Positions 7,236-15,488 of a stretch of DNA of 21,934 bases are shown piece after piece; position 1 is the stretch's first letter, and every line of letters begins with the position of its first letter. A model generated the notes under the pieces. It ran no database searches and was not told the origin of the DNA. It saw only the letters and a program-made list of their open reading frames with translations. The DNA is from an uncultured Bacteroidota bacterium. Its GTDB lineage: Bacteria; Bacteroidota; Bacteroidia; NS11-12g; UBA955. Position numbers and translations under genes: made by a program. The DNA lies in assembly GCA_903953615.1 (NCBI GenBank), contig CAJBKH010000369.1, positions 1 to 21,934 on the forward strand, in the 5' to 3' direction.

Positions 7236-10200
7236 TTATCTGATAATTAAAAGTTTGTAGTTGAAAAATGAATGCCCGGTGTGGATATAAATAAAGTAAA
7301 TTCCATCGGGTGCATTGTCCAATTGTATTTTCTGTTTGCCTTCCATAAGCGCGCCTTGCTGAACTTCTAGTCCAAGTGCATTGTATACGGTAAACGAAGC
7401 TTCTACATCCGATTCAATATAAAAGGTTCCAGCATTCGGATTTGGGTAGACCTTGATGTTTTGAGTTTGGCTTTGATCAAGGCTTAGAATGCCATCCCAT
7501 GAATTAGCAACACAGCCTTTGAAATTGCGGACACTGATGTCGTAAACACCTGGATTGTTAACCAGCAATGTTTTTGAGTTGGCGCCTTGTATCAGGTTTC
7601 TGTTAAGGTACCATTGGTAGCTCATGTACAGGGTATCTGCAGACAAGGTTTGGAAATTAATGCTGATTACTTTTGGGATAAATTGTGCCCTTCTAAATAA
7701 GTTTAAAGTAATAAGACTGTCGCAGCCTTGGGCATTGTTCAGTGTTTTTGTGTACACGCCAGTATTGCTTAATAAATTACCAAAGAAATTATAGGAAGAT
7801 CCAAAACAAATGGTGTCATTTATTGTCGATTTCGAAGTCGATTTAATTGTGATATTTGAATGAATGATGCTGTCGCACGCAAATCTGTTTTTTACTATGT
7901 CTTGGTAAACGCCAGCATGTTTTTTAAATGAGTTTCCAACAAAGACACTGTCGCCTGGGCATAGACTGAAAGTTAAATTACTTTCACTTTTTGGGCGTTC
8001 GGTTTGTGTGTAAACAATGAAGCTGTCGCAACCAAATTGACCTATCAAGGTATCTTTGAAAATACCAGAACCTTTTTTATAAGTACCACCCACCAAAGCA
8101 CTATCGCCAAAGCAGATGCTTCCACTAAAGGTATTCAACACTTTAGGTCTTTGCTTTAAGTCGAGTAAAATAAAGCTGTCGCAAGCAAAACGGTTTTTTA
8201 ATACATGCTGGTATTTGCCTGCTTTAGTAAGTTTTTGATTGAAGAATTGATAGCTGCTGTTGAAGCAGAACGATGCGCTTACATAGCTGCTGTCCCATTT
8301 GCGTATACTAAGGTGTCTAAGAACCAAACTGTCACATCCTTTCTTTGCTGTATAGGTTTGAGTGTAATCGCCCGCAAGCTTTACATATTGACCGTTGTTT
8401 AAAAAGCTGTCGCCATAACATATCGCAATTGATTCTTCTGTTTTGATAATTGAATCGACCGTTAATTTCAAACTTAAAATACTGTCGCAGCCATGAATGC
8501 TTTTGAATTTTAAGGTATAAGTTCCAGTTTTTTTTCTGTAAACTTTTTCAAACAGAATGCTGTCGCCAGAACACAAGCCAATGGTTTTTATTTTAAGGTA
8601 GCTAGGGTTTACTTTTACCTTGGTGGTATAGATGCTGTCACAGCCTTTATTGGTCATGAATTTATTGGTAAATACACCAGCTAATTTGAATGTTTGCCCG
8701 TGCAATAACACTGAATCGCCTGAACAAAGTACAATGCTGTCGTTTAAATGGTAACTCGGATTGACTTTGATATGGGTTTGGTAAACACTATCACAGCCGC
8801 CCACGGTGCTCAAACGGCTAATAAATGTACCTGCGGTTTTGAATGTTTTAGCATGGCGCAGCAATGAGTCGCCACTGCAAATTACCGCTGTGTCGTAAAA
8901 CCAATAAGTAGGTTTTACAATGATCTTGCTAAAGTATAGGCTGTCACAAGATTTTATAGTGTTGAAACGGGCGCTAAACAAACCAGCGGATTTGAAGGTT
9001 TTGCCGTGTTTGATAAGCGAATCACCTTGGCAAATCACAAATGTATCGTTAAATCGGTACACAGGATTTACAATGACGCGCGTGATGTAATTGCTGTCGC
9101 AGCCTTTTTTGGTGTTAAAATTGCTGCTAAAAGTCCCCGCTGTTTTAAATGTTTTTCCATGTTTTATTAGCGAATCGCCCTGACACAAAACAATGGTGTC
9201 TTTGATTAAGTAACGTTTGTTAACCCATATTTTTGTAAGGTAAATGCTGTCGCAAGAACGTTTACTTTTAAAGTTGCTGGTATACACTGCGGCGGTTTTA
9301 AAGGTCTTGCCGTGCTTAACAATTGAATCGCCTTCGCAAATTGAAAAGGTATCTCTAAAGAGGTAACTTGGATTGACAAACACCTTGGTTTGGTAAATGC
9401 TGTCGCAGCCTTTAAACGTGTTGAAGGTAGACTGGAAAGTACCAGCGGTTTTGAACTTCCGACCATGCTTTATCAAAGAATCGCCATTGCAAAGTGTAAA
9501 AGTGTCTCTCAATAAATAGCTTGGAAACAATTTGAATGTTTTAAGCATTTCACCTTTACAACGGGCATCTGTTTTTTTGCTAAAAACAAAGCGCAATTTA
9601 AAACTGTCGTTGTTGCTGTTAGCATGCATCAAACTATCTGCTGTTGAACTTGGTGTACCTGATCCATTGATATACCATTTGAAATTAAAACTGTCTTTTG
9701 GCCATATGCCTAAGCGTGTGATATTTTGTTTGAATTTAAGGGTATCGCCTTTGCAGAATCCACCAACAAAACTGATGGCTGCTGTATCGAGCATAGGGCA
9801 ATCGATAATCGCAAAGGTGTCTAGGTGCCAAACAGAAGAGATACGGGTTTTTTGTTGTGCCCATATTCTAAATTTATGGTTTCCATAGGCCAAGCTAGTA
9901 TCGGTTTTATGGAGTTTAATGAATGAAAAACTATCAACTGCTGGATTTAGGTTAACCCTTGTGGTGTCTTGTATGCTTCGCAAATGGGCATCAATACTGT
10001 AGCTGTAAGCATTGATGGTGTTTTTTATAATGGTATCGGTGATAAGGAATAATTGCATTTGCCAAGGGCTCCAAAGCCCCGTTGAGATTTTGTTGCGCAC
10101 ATGCAGGTAATGGGGCCCCGATTTTAAACCTAGCAAACTATAAGAAAACCTTTTGTTGATGCTGTCGGCAGGCGTTATCTGAATTTGATTGCCTTTGCCC

Positions 10201-11459
10201 GGGCGAGGTTCTTTGTCAATGAAATATTCCAGCTTGTTAATCGGTCCTGCATTTACTGTATCATCAACAAAAAACAGTTGCATTTGCCAAGGACTCCAAA
10301 GTCCCGTTGATACCTTGTTGCGCACATGGAGGTAGTGTTGACCGCCACTGAGACCAGCGACTGAATATGTAAATAGTTTTTTAATACTGTCGCCACTTGT
10401 TATACTTAAGGCATTTCCTTTGCCTGGTCGAGGTTCTTTGTCAATGAAATATTCCAGCTTATTAATCGGCCCTGAATTTACAGTATCGTCAACAAAGAAC
10501 AATTGCATTTGCCAAGGGCTCCAAAGTCCTGTTGATACTTTGTTGCGGACATGGATGTAATGTTGGCCGCCACTGAGACCAGCAACCGAATGTGTAAATA
10601 GTTTTTTAATGCTGTCGCCACTCGTAATACTTAAAGCATTGCCTTTTCCGGGACGCGGTTCTTTGTCGATAAAGTACTCCAGTTTATGAATAGGACCAGC
10701 ATTTACAGTGTCTTCTATAAAAAACAATTGCATTTGCCAAGGACTCCAAAGTCCAGAAGATATTTTGTTGCGGACATGTATGTAATGCTGACCGCTACTG
10801 AGACCAGCCACCGAATGGGTAAATAGTTTTTTAATGCTGTCGCCATTTGTAATGCTTAAGGGATTGGCTTTCCCTGGACGCGGTTCTTTGTCAATAAAAT
10901 ACTCGAGCTTGTTAATCGGTCCTGCATTTACAGTGTCATCCACATAAAATAATTGCATTTGCCAAGGACTCCAAAGTCCTTTGTTCATGTGGCTGCGCAC
11001 GTGGATGTAATGTGGTCCACCTGCTAAGCTGTCAACAGATTGGGTAAACTGTTTATTGACGTTACCTCCACTTGTAATTGATAATGCTTTGGCTTTTCCG
11101 GGACCTGTTTCATCGTCAATAAAATATTCGATTCGGTCTACCACTTGGGCAGTATTTGAATCTTCTATAAAAAAATGGTGCATGAGCCATGGGCTCCATA
11201 AACCACTGGTATCTTTATAGCGAATAAAAAGTTGGTGAGAACCTGCAGATAGACCGGATGGGTCGAATTCAAAACTAGTGTCAATTGTGTTTGGTGTTGG
11301 CGAATAAGCAAATTTAACGGATTTTCCTTTTCCAATGCCGGGCGCTTTGTCTATAAAATATTCAATGCGCACGACAGTCTTTGCCTGCATAATAGCAGGG
11401 CACAAGGTGCATAACACCCATAAGAAAGCAACGCGGAAGAATAGATTAAAAAGTTTCAA
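7236..11459 (-). CDS. Giant repeat-rich T9SS surface protein
   Basis: This encodes 1407 residues. A signal peptide (1-26, ending PAIMQA) is followed by six tandem repeats of about 75 residues at 31-483, each starting near EYFID and ending LWSPWQMQLF, then a degenerate seventh unit. A linker region (about 555-646) follows. Next come twelve repeats of about 51 residues (647-1257) of the form CxGDS...GCDS, with two cysteines 28 residues apart in the first unit. After that is an Ig/PKD-like segment (about 1260-1330, SYQWYLNRNLIQGANS). A T9SS type A sorting domain closes the protein (about 1335-1407, from IKVYPNPNAGTFYI to KLLIIR). It should be exported across the outer membrane and displayed as a long fibre or adhesin. 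Paired cysteines may form disulfides in each repeat. The gene lies 8 bases after the upstream beta-helix gene and 33 bases before the kinase gene. Ligand and exact role are unknown. Confidence 0.9.
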   Translation of the reverse strand: MKLFNLFFRVAFLWVLCTLCPAIMQAKTVVRIEYFIDKAPGIGKGKSVKFAYSPTPNTIDTSFEFDPSGLSAGSHQLFIRYKDTSGLWSPWLMHHFFIEDSNTAQVVDRIEYFIDDETGPGKAKALSITSGGNVNKQFTQSVDSLAGGPHYIHVRSHMNKGLWSPWQMQLFYVDDTVNAGPINKLEYFIDKEPRPGKANPLSITNGDSIKKLFTHSVAGLSSGQHYIHVRNKISSGLWSPWQMQLFFIEDTVNAGPIHKLEYFIDKEPRPGKGNALSITSGDSIKKLFTHSVAGLSGGQHYIHVRNKVSTGLWSPWQMQLFFVDDTVNSGPINKLEYFIDKEPRPGKGNALSITSGDSIKKLFTYSVAGLSGGQHYLHVRNKVSTGLWSPWQMQLFFVDDTVNAGPINKLEYFIDKEPRPGKGNQIQITPADSINKRFSYSLLGLKSGPHYLHVRNKISTGLWSPWQMQLFLITDTIIKNTINAYSYSIDAHLRSIQDTTRVNLNPAVDSFSFIKLHKTDTSLAYGNHKFRIWAQQKTRISSVWHLDTFAIIDCPMLDTAAISFVGGFCKGDTLKFKQNITRLGIWPKDSFNFKWYINGSGTPSSTADSLMHANSNNDSFKLRFVFSKKTDARCKGEMLKTFKLFPSYLLRDTFTLCNGDSLIKHGRKFKTAGTFQSTFNTFKGCDSIYQTKVFVNPSYLFRDTFSICEGDSIVKHGKTFKTAAVYTSNFKSKRSCDSIYLTKIWVNKRYLIKDTIVLCQGDSLIKHGKTFKTAGTFSSNFNTKKGCDSNYITRVIVNPVYRFNDTFVICQGDSLIKHGKTFKSAGLFSARFNTIKSCDSLYFSKIIVKPTYWFYDTAVICSGDSLLRHAKTFKTAGTFISRLSTVGGCDSVYQTHIKVNPSYHLNDSIVLCSGDSVLLHGQTFKLAGVFTNKFMTNKGCDSIYTTKVKVNPSYLKIKTIGLCSGDSILFEKVYRKKTGTYTLKFKSIHGCDSILSLKLTVDSIIKTEESIAICYGDSFLNNGQYVKLAGDYTQTYTAKKGCDSLVLRHLSIRKWDSSYVSASFCFNSSYQFFNQKLTKAGKYQHVLKNRFACDSFILLDLKQRPKVLNTFSGSICFGDSALVGGTYKKGSGIFKDTLIGQFGCDSFIVYTQTERPKSESNLTFSLCPGDSVFVGNSFKKHAGVYQDIVKNRFACDSIIHSNITIKSTSKSTINDTICFGSSYNFFGNLLSNTGVYTKTLNNAQGCDSLITLNLFRRAQFIPKVISINFQTLSADTLYMSYQWYLNRNLIQGANSKTLLVNNPGVYDISVRNFKGCVANSWDGILSLDQSQTQNIKVYPNPNAGTFYIESDVEASFTVYNALGLEVQQGALMEGKQKIQLDNAPDGIYFIYIHTGHSFFNYKLLIIR
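7689..9521 (-). repeat. Twelve tandem CxGDS...GCDS protein repeats
   Basis: These lie inside the 1407-residue gene and cover residues 647-1257. Each unit of about 51 codons has a first cysteine in a CxGDS motif, a KxFKxAGxF-like middle and a second cysteine in CDS. Units 1-6 are the most alike (for example LIKHGKTFKTAG in unit 3). Units 7-12 have diverged, and units 9 and 12 have lost the GDS motif (CFNSS, CFGSS). This repeat type is common in T9SS cargo of Bacteroidota. At DNA level the period is about 150 bases. Confidence 0.9.
10011..11369 (-). repeat. Six tandem EYFID/WSPW protein repeats
   Basis: These lie inside the same gene and cover residues 31-483, with a period of 225 bases (75 residues; the first unit has 78). 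Each unit starts (K/R)(L/I)EYFID, has a Pro-Gly-Lys turn (PRPGKGN in later units) and ends GLWSPWQMQLFF. Units 4 and 5 differ at only 3 of 75 residues, which points to recent duplication or gene conversion. Confidence 0.9.
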
Positions 11460-11467
11460 TAATTTAT

Positions 11468-12550
11468 TTAATCAGGTTTTCTGGCTGAAACCTTTACTTT
11501 TAAAATACCACCTTTTTTAACCACTGGATTCATCACTTCAAAATCGTTAAATATGGCAACACCCGGAACATTTCCTTCGAAGGAGAAGTTGTATCCACCG
11601 CCGTATAAACCAACATCGGTGCTATCAGTGCCTTTGTTTTTGCCAGGGGAACTGCTGCTCAAACGCATGTTGTTTTCAGGACGGAAAAATGGAAGGTTGT
11701 TGCTGCTGTTATAACCACCCACAAATACGGGTAAAGTGTCGTTCAAATTGCCGGTTCCTGGCAATGGGGCCACTTTGCTGTTGGCACTATAAGTGAGGTT
11801 GTTTTTAAAGATAGAACCGTAATTTAACGTGTCAAAGCGTGCGCGTGTAGGGTGGTTGCTCCACAGCAAACAATTGTATACTTTGGCATAGCTTTCTTTA
11901 AAGAATACAAAGCCATTACCCGATACAGAGCCGCCAGAAATGATTTCTGCAAACAAACAATTTTTGATAATATTGCTAGAATTCCCGCCCAAGATTATGC
12001 CATAGGATATGCCGTTATAACTGCCGTTGGTAACACGGTTGACGAAGAAACAATTTGATACAATGTTGTTATATGCTCCATCAGCGATGCTTAATGTAAA
12101 TGCTGTACTGGTGAATATACACCCTAAGATAACATTGTTGTTGCCGTATACATAGACTGTACCATAAACCAAACAATTTTGGACATTGACATTGTTGCCA
12201 CTAAAATACAAGTAATTTGAACTTAAGCCCTTTATAATGGAGCCAGAGCCTCCTGATGTTATATTTATTGTAGACATAAATACCCTTCTGTCTTTGTCTA
12301 GGTTGTTGGATGAATGGCCTCTGGTGTAAATATAAAGTTTTTTAGTAACCGCTATGTCTGCATAATTGGTAATAGATGGCATAATGATAATAGTGTCATT
12401 GGCGCTGGCTGCGTTAATGACCCCTTGAATAGTGGTAGAGTCGGCACCCGAACCTGGGGTGTTGTCAACTGTCCATATTTTAGCTTCAGAACTTTGCGTT
12501 AAGCCAAGCATGCAAATAAAGAGCAAACTGAATTTTATTGATTTAATCAT
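11468..12550 (-). CDS. Secreted right-handed beta-helix protein (downstream copy)
   Basis: This encodes 360 residues with a Sec signal (1-23, ending SSEA). The mature start KIWTVDNTPGSGADSTTI with GVINAASANDTIIIMPS is the usual opening of pectin-lyase-like parallel beta-helices. Asn-rich ladder rungs follow (GNNNVILGCIF, YNNIVSNCFF, NSSNIIKNCLF) to about residue 270. The tail (LYGGGYNFSFEGNVPGVAIF, then VMNPVVKKGGILKVKV) is a short Ig-like or linker segment. No lyase catalytic set was identified, so it may bind or cover carbohydrate rather than cleave it. There is no T9SS sorting domain, unlike the next gene. It is a paralogue of the gene at 12578-13660, of identical length. It lies 27 bases downstream of that gene and 8 bases upstream of the 1407-residue gene, so the three are very likely co-transcribed. 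Confidence 0.85.
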   Translation of the reverse strand: MIKSIKFSLLFICMLGLTQSSEAKIWTVDNTPGSGADSTTIQGVINAASANDTIIIMPSITNYADIAVTKKLYIYTRGHSSNNLDKDRRVFMSTINITSGGSGSIIKGLSSNYLYFSGNNVNVQNCLVYGTVYVYGNNNVILGCIFTSTAFTLSIADGAYNNIVSNCFFVNRVTNGSYNGISYGIILGGNSSNIIKNCLFAEIISGGSVSGNGFVFFKESYAKVYNCLLWSNHPTRARFDTLNYGSIFKNNLTYSANSKVAPLPGTGNLNDTLPVFVGGYNSSNNLPFFRPENNMRLSSSSPGKNKGTDSTDVGLYGGGYNFSFEGNVPGVAIFNDFEVMNPVVKKGGILKVKVSARKPD

Positions 12551-12577
12551 AATTGATTGTATTTATTAAAGTAGGTA

Positions 12578-13660
12578 TTATGGTTGTAATTTTATTTTAA
12601 CTTTTATTTTCTGATTGGCTTTTGCTTTCGGATTTACGATGGTGAATTCCGAGAATTGAACTAGCCATATTGGGATTCCAAACATATTGTAGGTGTAAGC
12701 TCTTCCATATAAACCAGGATCGGTATTATCGCTTCCTCCGGCCTTGCCAACACTGCTGCTTTTAAGTCGTAAATCATTACCGAAGCTGTAATAGGGAAGA
12801 AGGGAGTTGCTAAAACCGCCTTCAAACTTTGGCATCGTGTCGTTGTAATTGAAGCCAGTTAAAGTGTCTACTTTGCTGTTGGCACTATAGGTGATGTTAT
12901 TTTGAAACACAGAACCAGAATTTCCTGCTTGGAAATTTCGTCTGCTGTTGACATTGCTCCATAAAATATTGTTGCGTATATACGCACTACTGCTTTGAAA
13001 GAAACCAACGCCACCGCCTGATATGCCGCCACCACCATCAATTACTTCCACCATGAGGTTGTTGCGGATAATGCTGCTGGTATCGCCACCTTTGATCATC
13101 GAATAGCCATTGCTGTAATTTGCTCCGCCAGTTCGAATACTGAAATAATTATTTTGTATCAATAAATTACTGCCGGACAATTCAAGTTGGCTAGTGAAGG
13201 TAAATCCAGTAAATAGATTCCCTTCAATCAGGTTACTCGAACCTTGTATATAGACCGTGCCTCGCAGATGGTTATTTAGAATCTTCCCAGAACTGCCATT
13301 GAAATATAGACGTTCTTCGAAAATCAAACCCGCTAGGATTACACCATTGACACCCGAAGCAACTGTAGTGGTTGATAATATCGGACGCTTGTCTGGGTTT
13401 TGATTGTTGAGATGGGCTGAAAACCCTTGGCTATATATGAAAAGCTTTTTATTGATGTTGATGCTGCTATAACTCAAATATGAGGGCATAACAACAATGG
13501 TGTCGCCTGTAGATGCGATATTAATAATACCTTGAAGAGAAAAAGAATCCGCTTTTGAGCCCGGTGTATTGTCTACCGACCATGTTTTGGCCTTGCCAAT
13601 GAATGGCAGAAGAACACATAGTATTAAAAACATATTTCTCACCATACAAAATTGATTCAT
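12578..13660 (-). CDS. Secreted right-handed beta-helix protein (upstream copy)
   Basis: This encodes 360 residues. Three ATGs are possible (13660, 13645, 13633). The first is used because it gives the same signal length as the paralogue at 11468. The signal ends near FIGKA. The mature start KTWSVDNTPGSKADSFSLQG and the motif GDTIVVMPSYLSYSS match the paralogue, as do the Asn ladder rungs (GSSNLIEGNLF, GSNLLIQNNYF) and the tail (DPGLYGRAYTYN, then IVNPKAKANQKIKVKI). The fold is a pectin-lyase-like beta-helix with no evident active site and no T9SS domain. It is the first gene of the six-gene minus-strand cluster, so its promoter should lie in the 121-base divergent region holding the paired palindromes. 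I saw no exact TAnnTTTG box for it on this strand. Confidence 0.85.
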   Translation of the reverse strand: MNQFCMVRNMFLILCVLLPFIGKAKTWSVDNTPGSKADSFSLQGIINIASTGDTIVVMPSYLSYSSININKKLFIYSQGFSAHLNNQNPDKRPILSTTTVASGVNGVILAGLIFEERLYFNGSSGKILNNHLRGTVYIQGSSNLIEGNLFTGFTFTSQLELSGSNLLIQNNYFSIRTGGANYSNGYSMIKGGDTSSIIRNNLMVEVIDGGGGISGGGVGFFQSSSAYIRNNILWSNVNSRRNFQAGNSGSVFQNNITYSANSKVDTLTGFNYNDTMPKFEGGFSNSLLPYYSFGNDLRLKSSSVGKAGGSDNTDPGLYGRAYTYNMFGIPIWLVQFSEFTIVNPKAKANQKIKVKIKLQP

Positions 13661-13676
13661 CAGGCTTGTATTCGTT

Positions 13677-13746
13677 CTACTCCAAAAGGAGTAATTTTTT
13701 ACTTAAAGGACTAAAAATAATTTTTAGAATACTCCTTTTGGAGTAG
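13677..13746. promoter_or_regulatory. Paired palindromes between divergent operons
   Basis: TACTCCAAAAGGAGTA at 13678-13693 is a 6-4-6 palindrome. Its exact reverse complement, TACTCCTTTTGGAGTA, lies at 13730-13745. With one extra base on each side (C13677, G13746) the two form a perfect 17-base inverted repeat around 36 AT-rich bases. The spacer holds a further palindrome (CTAAAAA-TAA-TTTTTAG, 13711-13727). The palindrome centres are 52 bases apart, close to five turns of DNA, so two dimeric regulators could sit on the same face. The site lies between the starts of the minus-strand operon (13660) and plus-strand operon (13782) and could control both. The regulator is unknown; an RNA cruciform or a miniature mobile element is possible but less likely. 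Confidence 0.6.
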
Positions 13747-13768
13747 TAAAGGCTTTTTGACCTTTCAA

Positions 13769-13776
13769 TACTTTTG
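13769..13776 (+). promoter_or_regulatory. Candidate -7 box for the barrel/giant-protein operon
   Basis: TACTTTTG matches the TAnnTTTG consensus and ends 5 bases before the TTG start at 13782. Transcription would then start at or next to the start codon. No TTTG-like -33 box has the usual spacing; the right palindrome (13730-13745) occupies the region just upstream of where it would lie. Confidence 0.35.
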
Positions 13777-13781
13777 TATCG

Positions 13782-15488
13782 TTGGATAGACTGAAAACAT
13801 ATAGATTATTACTGCTATACATCTTTGTATGTAGCGGTACTTTGTATGCCCAAGATCTTGAAAAAATAAAAGACATCAAGTCAATTAAAAAACAAAAACC
13901 AATTGTTTTTGGTGGTGGTTTTGGTTTGGGATTCAGCTATTACAACAGCAACTCGCCCATTAAACGAACTGCACCTTATAATTGGTATGTCTCTGGTTCG
14001 CCAAGTGTTCGTATTTATGGATTGAATATTCCATTTAGTTTTACCTACAGCGAAACCGGTCGGAGTTTAACCCATCCCTTTGTTTATAATTTTACAGGAG
14101 CAAGTCCCTATTACAAATGGGCCACCACCCATATTGGTTTTCGCAGCATGAATTTTAGTGAGTACACCATGTCTGGGGTTGTATTTAATGGTGTAGGTGT
14201 GGAACTGAAACCTGGTAAACTTCGTTTTGCTGCTTTTTATGGGGTGTTTAATCCCGCAGTAGAAGCAGATAGTAGCAATGGCAATTTTGGAGTTATTCTA
14301 CCTGCATACAAACGCATAGGATATGGGGCAAAACTAGGGGTTGGAACGGATAACAATTATTTTGACCTCATTTACTTTAGAGGTAAAGACGATGCGGCTT
14401 CTTTGAAACGGATTCCTGCTTTTGAAAACATCAAGCCTGTTGACAATGTAACAATAGGTCCAAGGTTCCGATTTACATTTTTTAAACATTGGTTTATTGA
14501 AAGCGATTTGGCCATTAGTATATTTACTAGAAATGTACTTAACGATACCTTAAAAGAAACGGAAGACGTGCGTAAAATTTATCAATTTGTTCGGGTGAAT
14601 ACGTCCACCTATGGTTCATTCGCCGGGCATGTAGCTAGCGGATTGCGATACGCCAAATGGGGCGTTTCTGCAAGGGTAAGACAAATAAGTTCTGATTTTC
14701 AATCTTTGGGTATAAATTTGCTACAAGACGATATTCGTGAATATACAATCAATCCCAATTTCACACTCTTCAAAAGCAAATTTAACGTAGGCGGATCCTA
14801 TGGTATCTACACAGATAATGTGAGTGGTAAACGCACAAATACCACCATTCGGAATATTTTAAACACCAATATTAATATCAATCCAAACAATAAGTTAAAC
14901 TTAGGTTTGGCCTATAGTAATTTCGGAACCAGTAGAACCAATGGTTTGCTTCAGCTCAATGATTCCATAACCTTTAGCATTATAAATGAAAGTTATAATG
15001 CCAACGTAAGTTATAACTTTGGTACAGTAAAAAAGCCAATTGTGTTTTCATTGTTTGGTTTATACCAATTGGCAAACGATAGAAATGTATTCACCAGAAA
15101 ATACAATAATAGTGAAGTTCTTAATCTTGGATTAAACAGTCAGTATAAGTTCGTTAAATCTAAAATTCAAATATCTTGGGGCTTTGCATATGCAGCATTT
15201 ATGGTGGGTGAACAAGACTTTCAAACCCGAAATGCCCAGCTCGGATTTCGAAAAAACCTCAACAAAGAAAAACTCAATCTCGGTATTAATTTCAATTACA
15301 TTAAACGCTATCAAGACGGCACCCAGCAAGGCGATATTATGTCTAGCAACATTAGCATTCAAGCCCGTCTTGGCAAAAGACATAGCATTCAAACCCAATT
15401 TCGCTTGATGCGCAATAGCACCGGTATCATTAGTAATTCGGCATTTAACGACCAACGTTTATCATTAAGTTATGGCTTTAGTATTTAA
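13782..15488 (+). CDS. Outer-membrane beta-barrel-like protein
   Basis: This encodes 568 residues. The start is TTG: the frame closes at TGA 13758, no ATG lies between, and residues 1-23 then form a good Sec signal (KTYRLLLLYIF to GTLYA, cleavage before Gln24). The mature protein is made of alternating polar/aromatic strands with Gly-rich hairpins (GGGFGLGFSYY, HIGFRSMNFSEYTM, YNANVSYNFGTV) and ends LSLSYGFSI. These are hallmarks of an outer-membrane barrel, with perhaps 20 or more strands. No TonB box, plug domain or OmpA domain is visible. Its stop overlaps the start of the giant protein gene by 17 bases, so the two are translationally linked and probably work together. It could serve as outer-membrane anchor or export partner of the giant protein. 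That role is inference from position only. I recall similar barrels beside similar giant proteins in other Bacteroidota, without a known function. Confidence 0.85.
   Translation: MDRLKTYRLLLLYIFVCSGTLYAQDLEKIKDIKSIKKQKPIVFGGGFGLGFSYYNSNSPIKRTAPYNWYVSGSPSVRIYGLNIPFSFTYSETGRSLTHPFVYNFTGASPYYKWATTHIGFRSMNFSEYTMSGVVFNGVGVELKPGKLRFAAFYGVFNPAVEADSSNGNFGVILPAYKRIGYGAKLGVGTDNNYFDLIYFRGKDDAASLKRIPAFENIKPVDNVTIGPRFRFTFFKHWFIESDLAISIFTRNVLNDTLKETEDVRKIYQFVRVNTSTYGSFAGHVASGLRYAKWGVSARVRQISSDFQSLGINLLQDDIREYTINPNFTLFKSKFNVGGSYGIYTDNVSGKRTNTTIRNILNTNININPNNKLNLGLAYSNFGTSRTNGLLQLNDSITFSIINESYNANVSYNFGTVKKPIVFSLFGLYQLANDRNVFTRKYNNSEVLNLGLNSQYKFVKSKIQISWGFAYAAFMVGEQDFQTRNAQLGFRKNLNKEKLNLGINFNYIKRYQDGTQQGDIMSSNISIQARLGKRHSIQTQFRLMRNSTGIISNSAFNDQRLSLSYGFSI

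Noticed and set aside
9532..9888. 118-codon plus-strand frame
   Set aside because: It lies wholly inside the repeat-rich 1407-residue gene on the other strand and has no features of its own.
7689..11369. Regular repeats resembling a CRISPR or satellite array
   Set aside because: The periods are multiples of three (about 153 and 225 bases) and encode conserved protein units in an open frame, with no unique spacers.
13677..13746. Miniature mobile element with 17-base terminal inverted repeats
   Set aside because: No target-site duplication is visible at the flanks, and the position between two divergent starts with helical spacing fits a regulatory site better; a genome search could reopen this.
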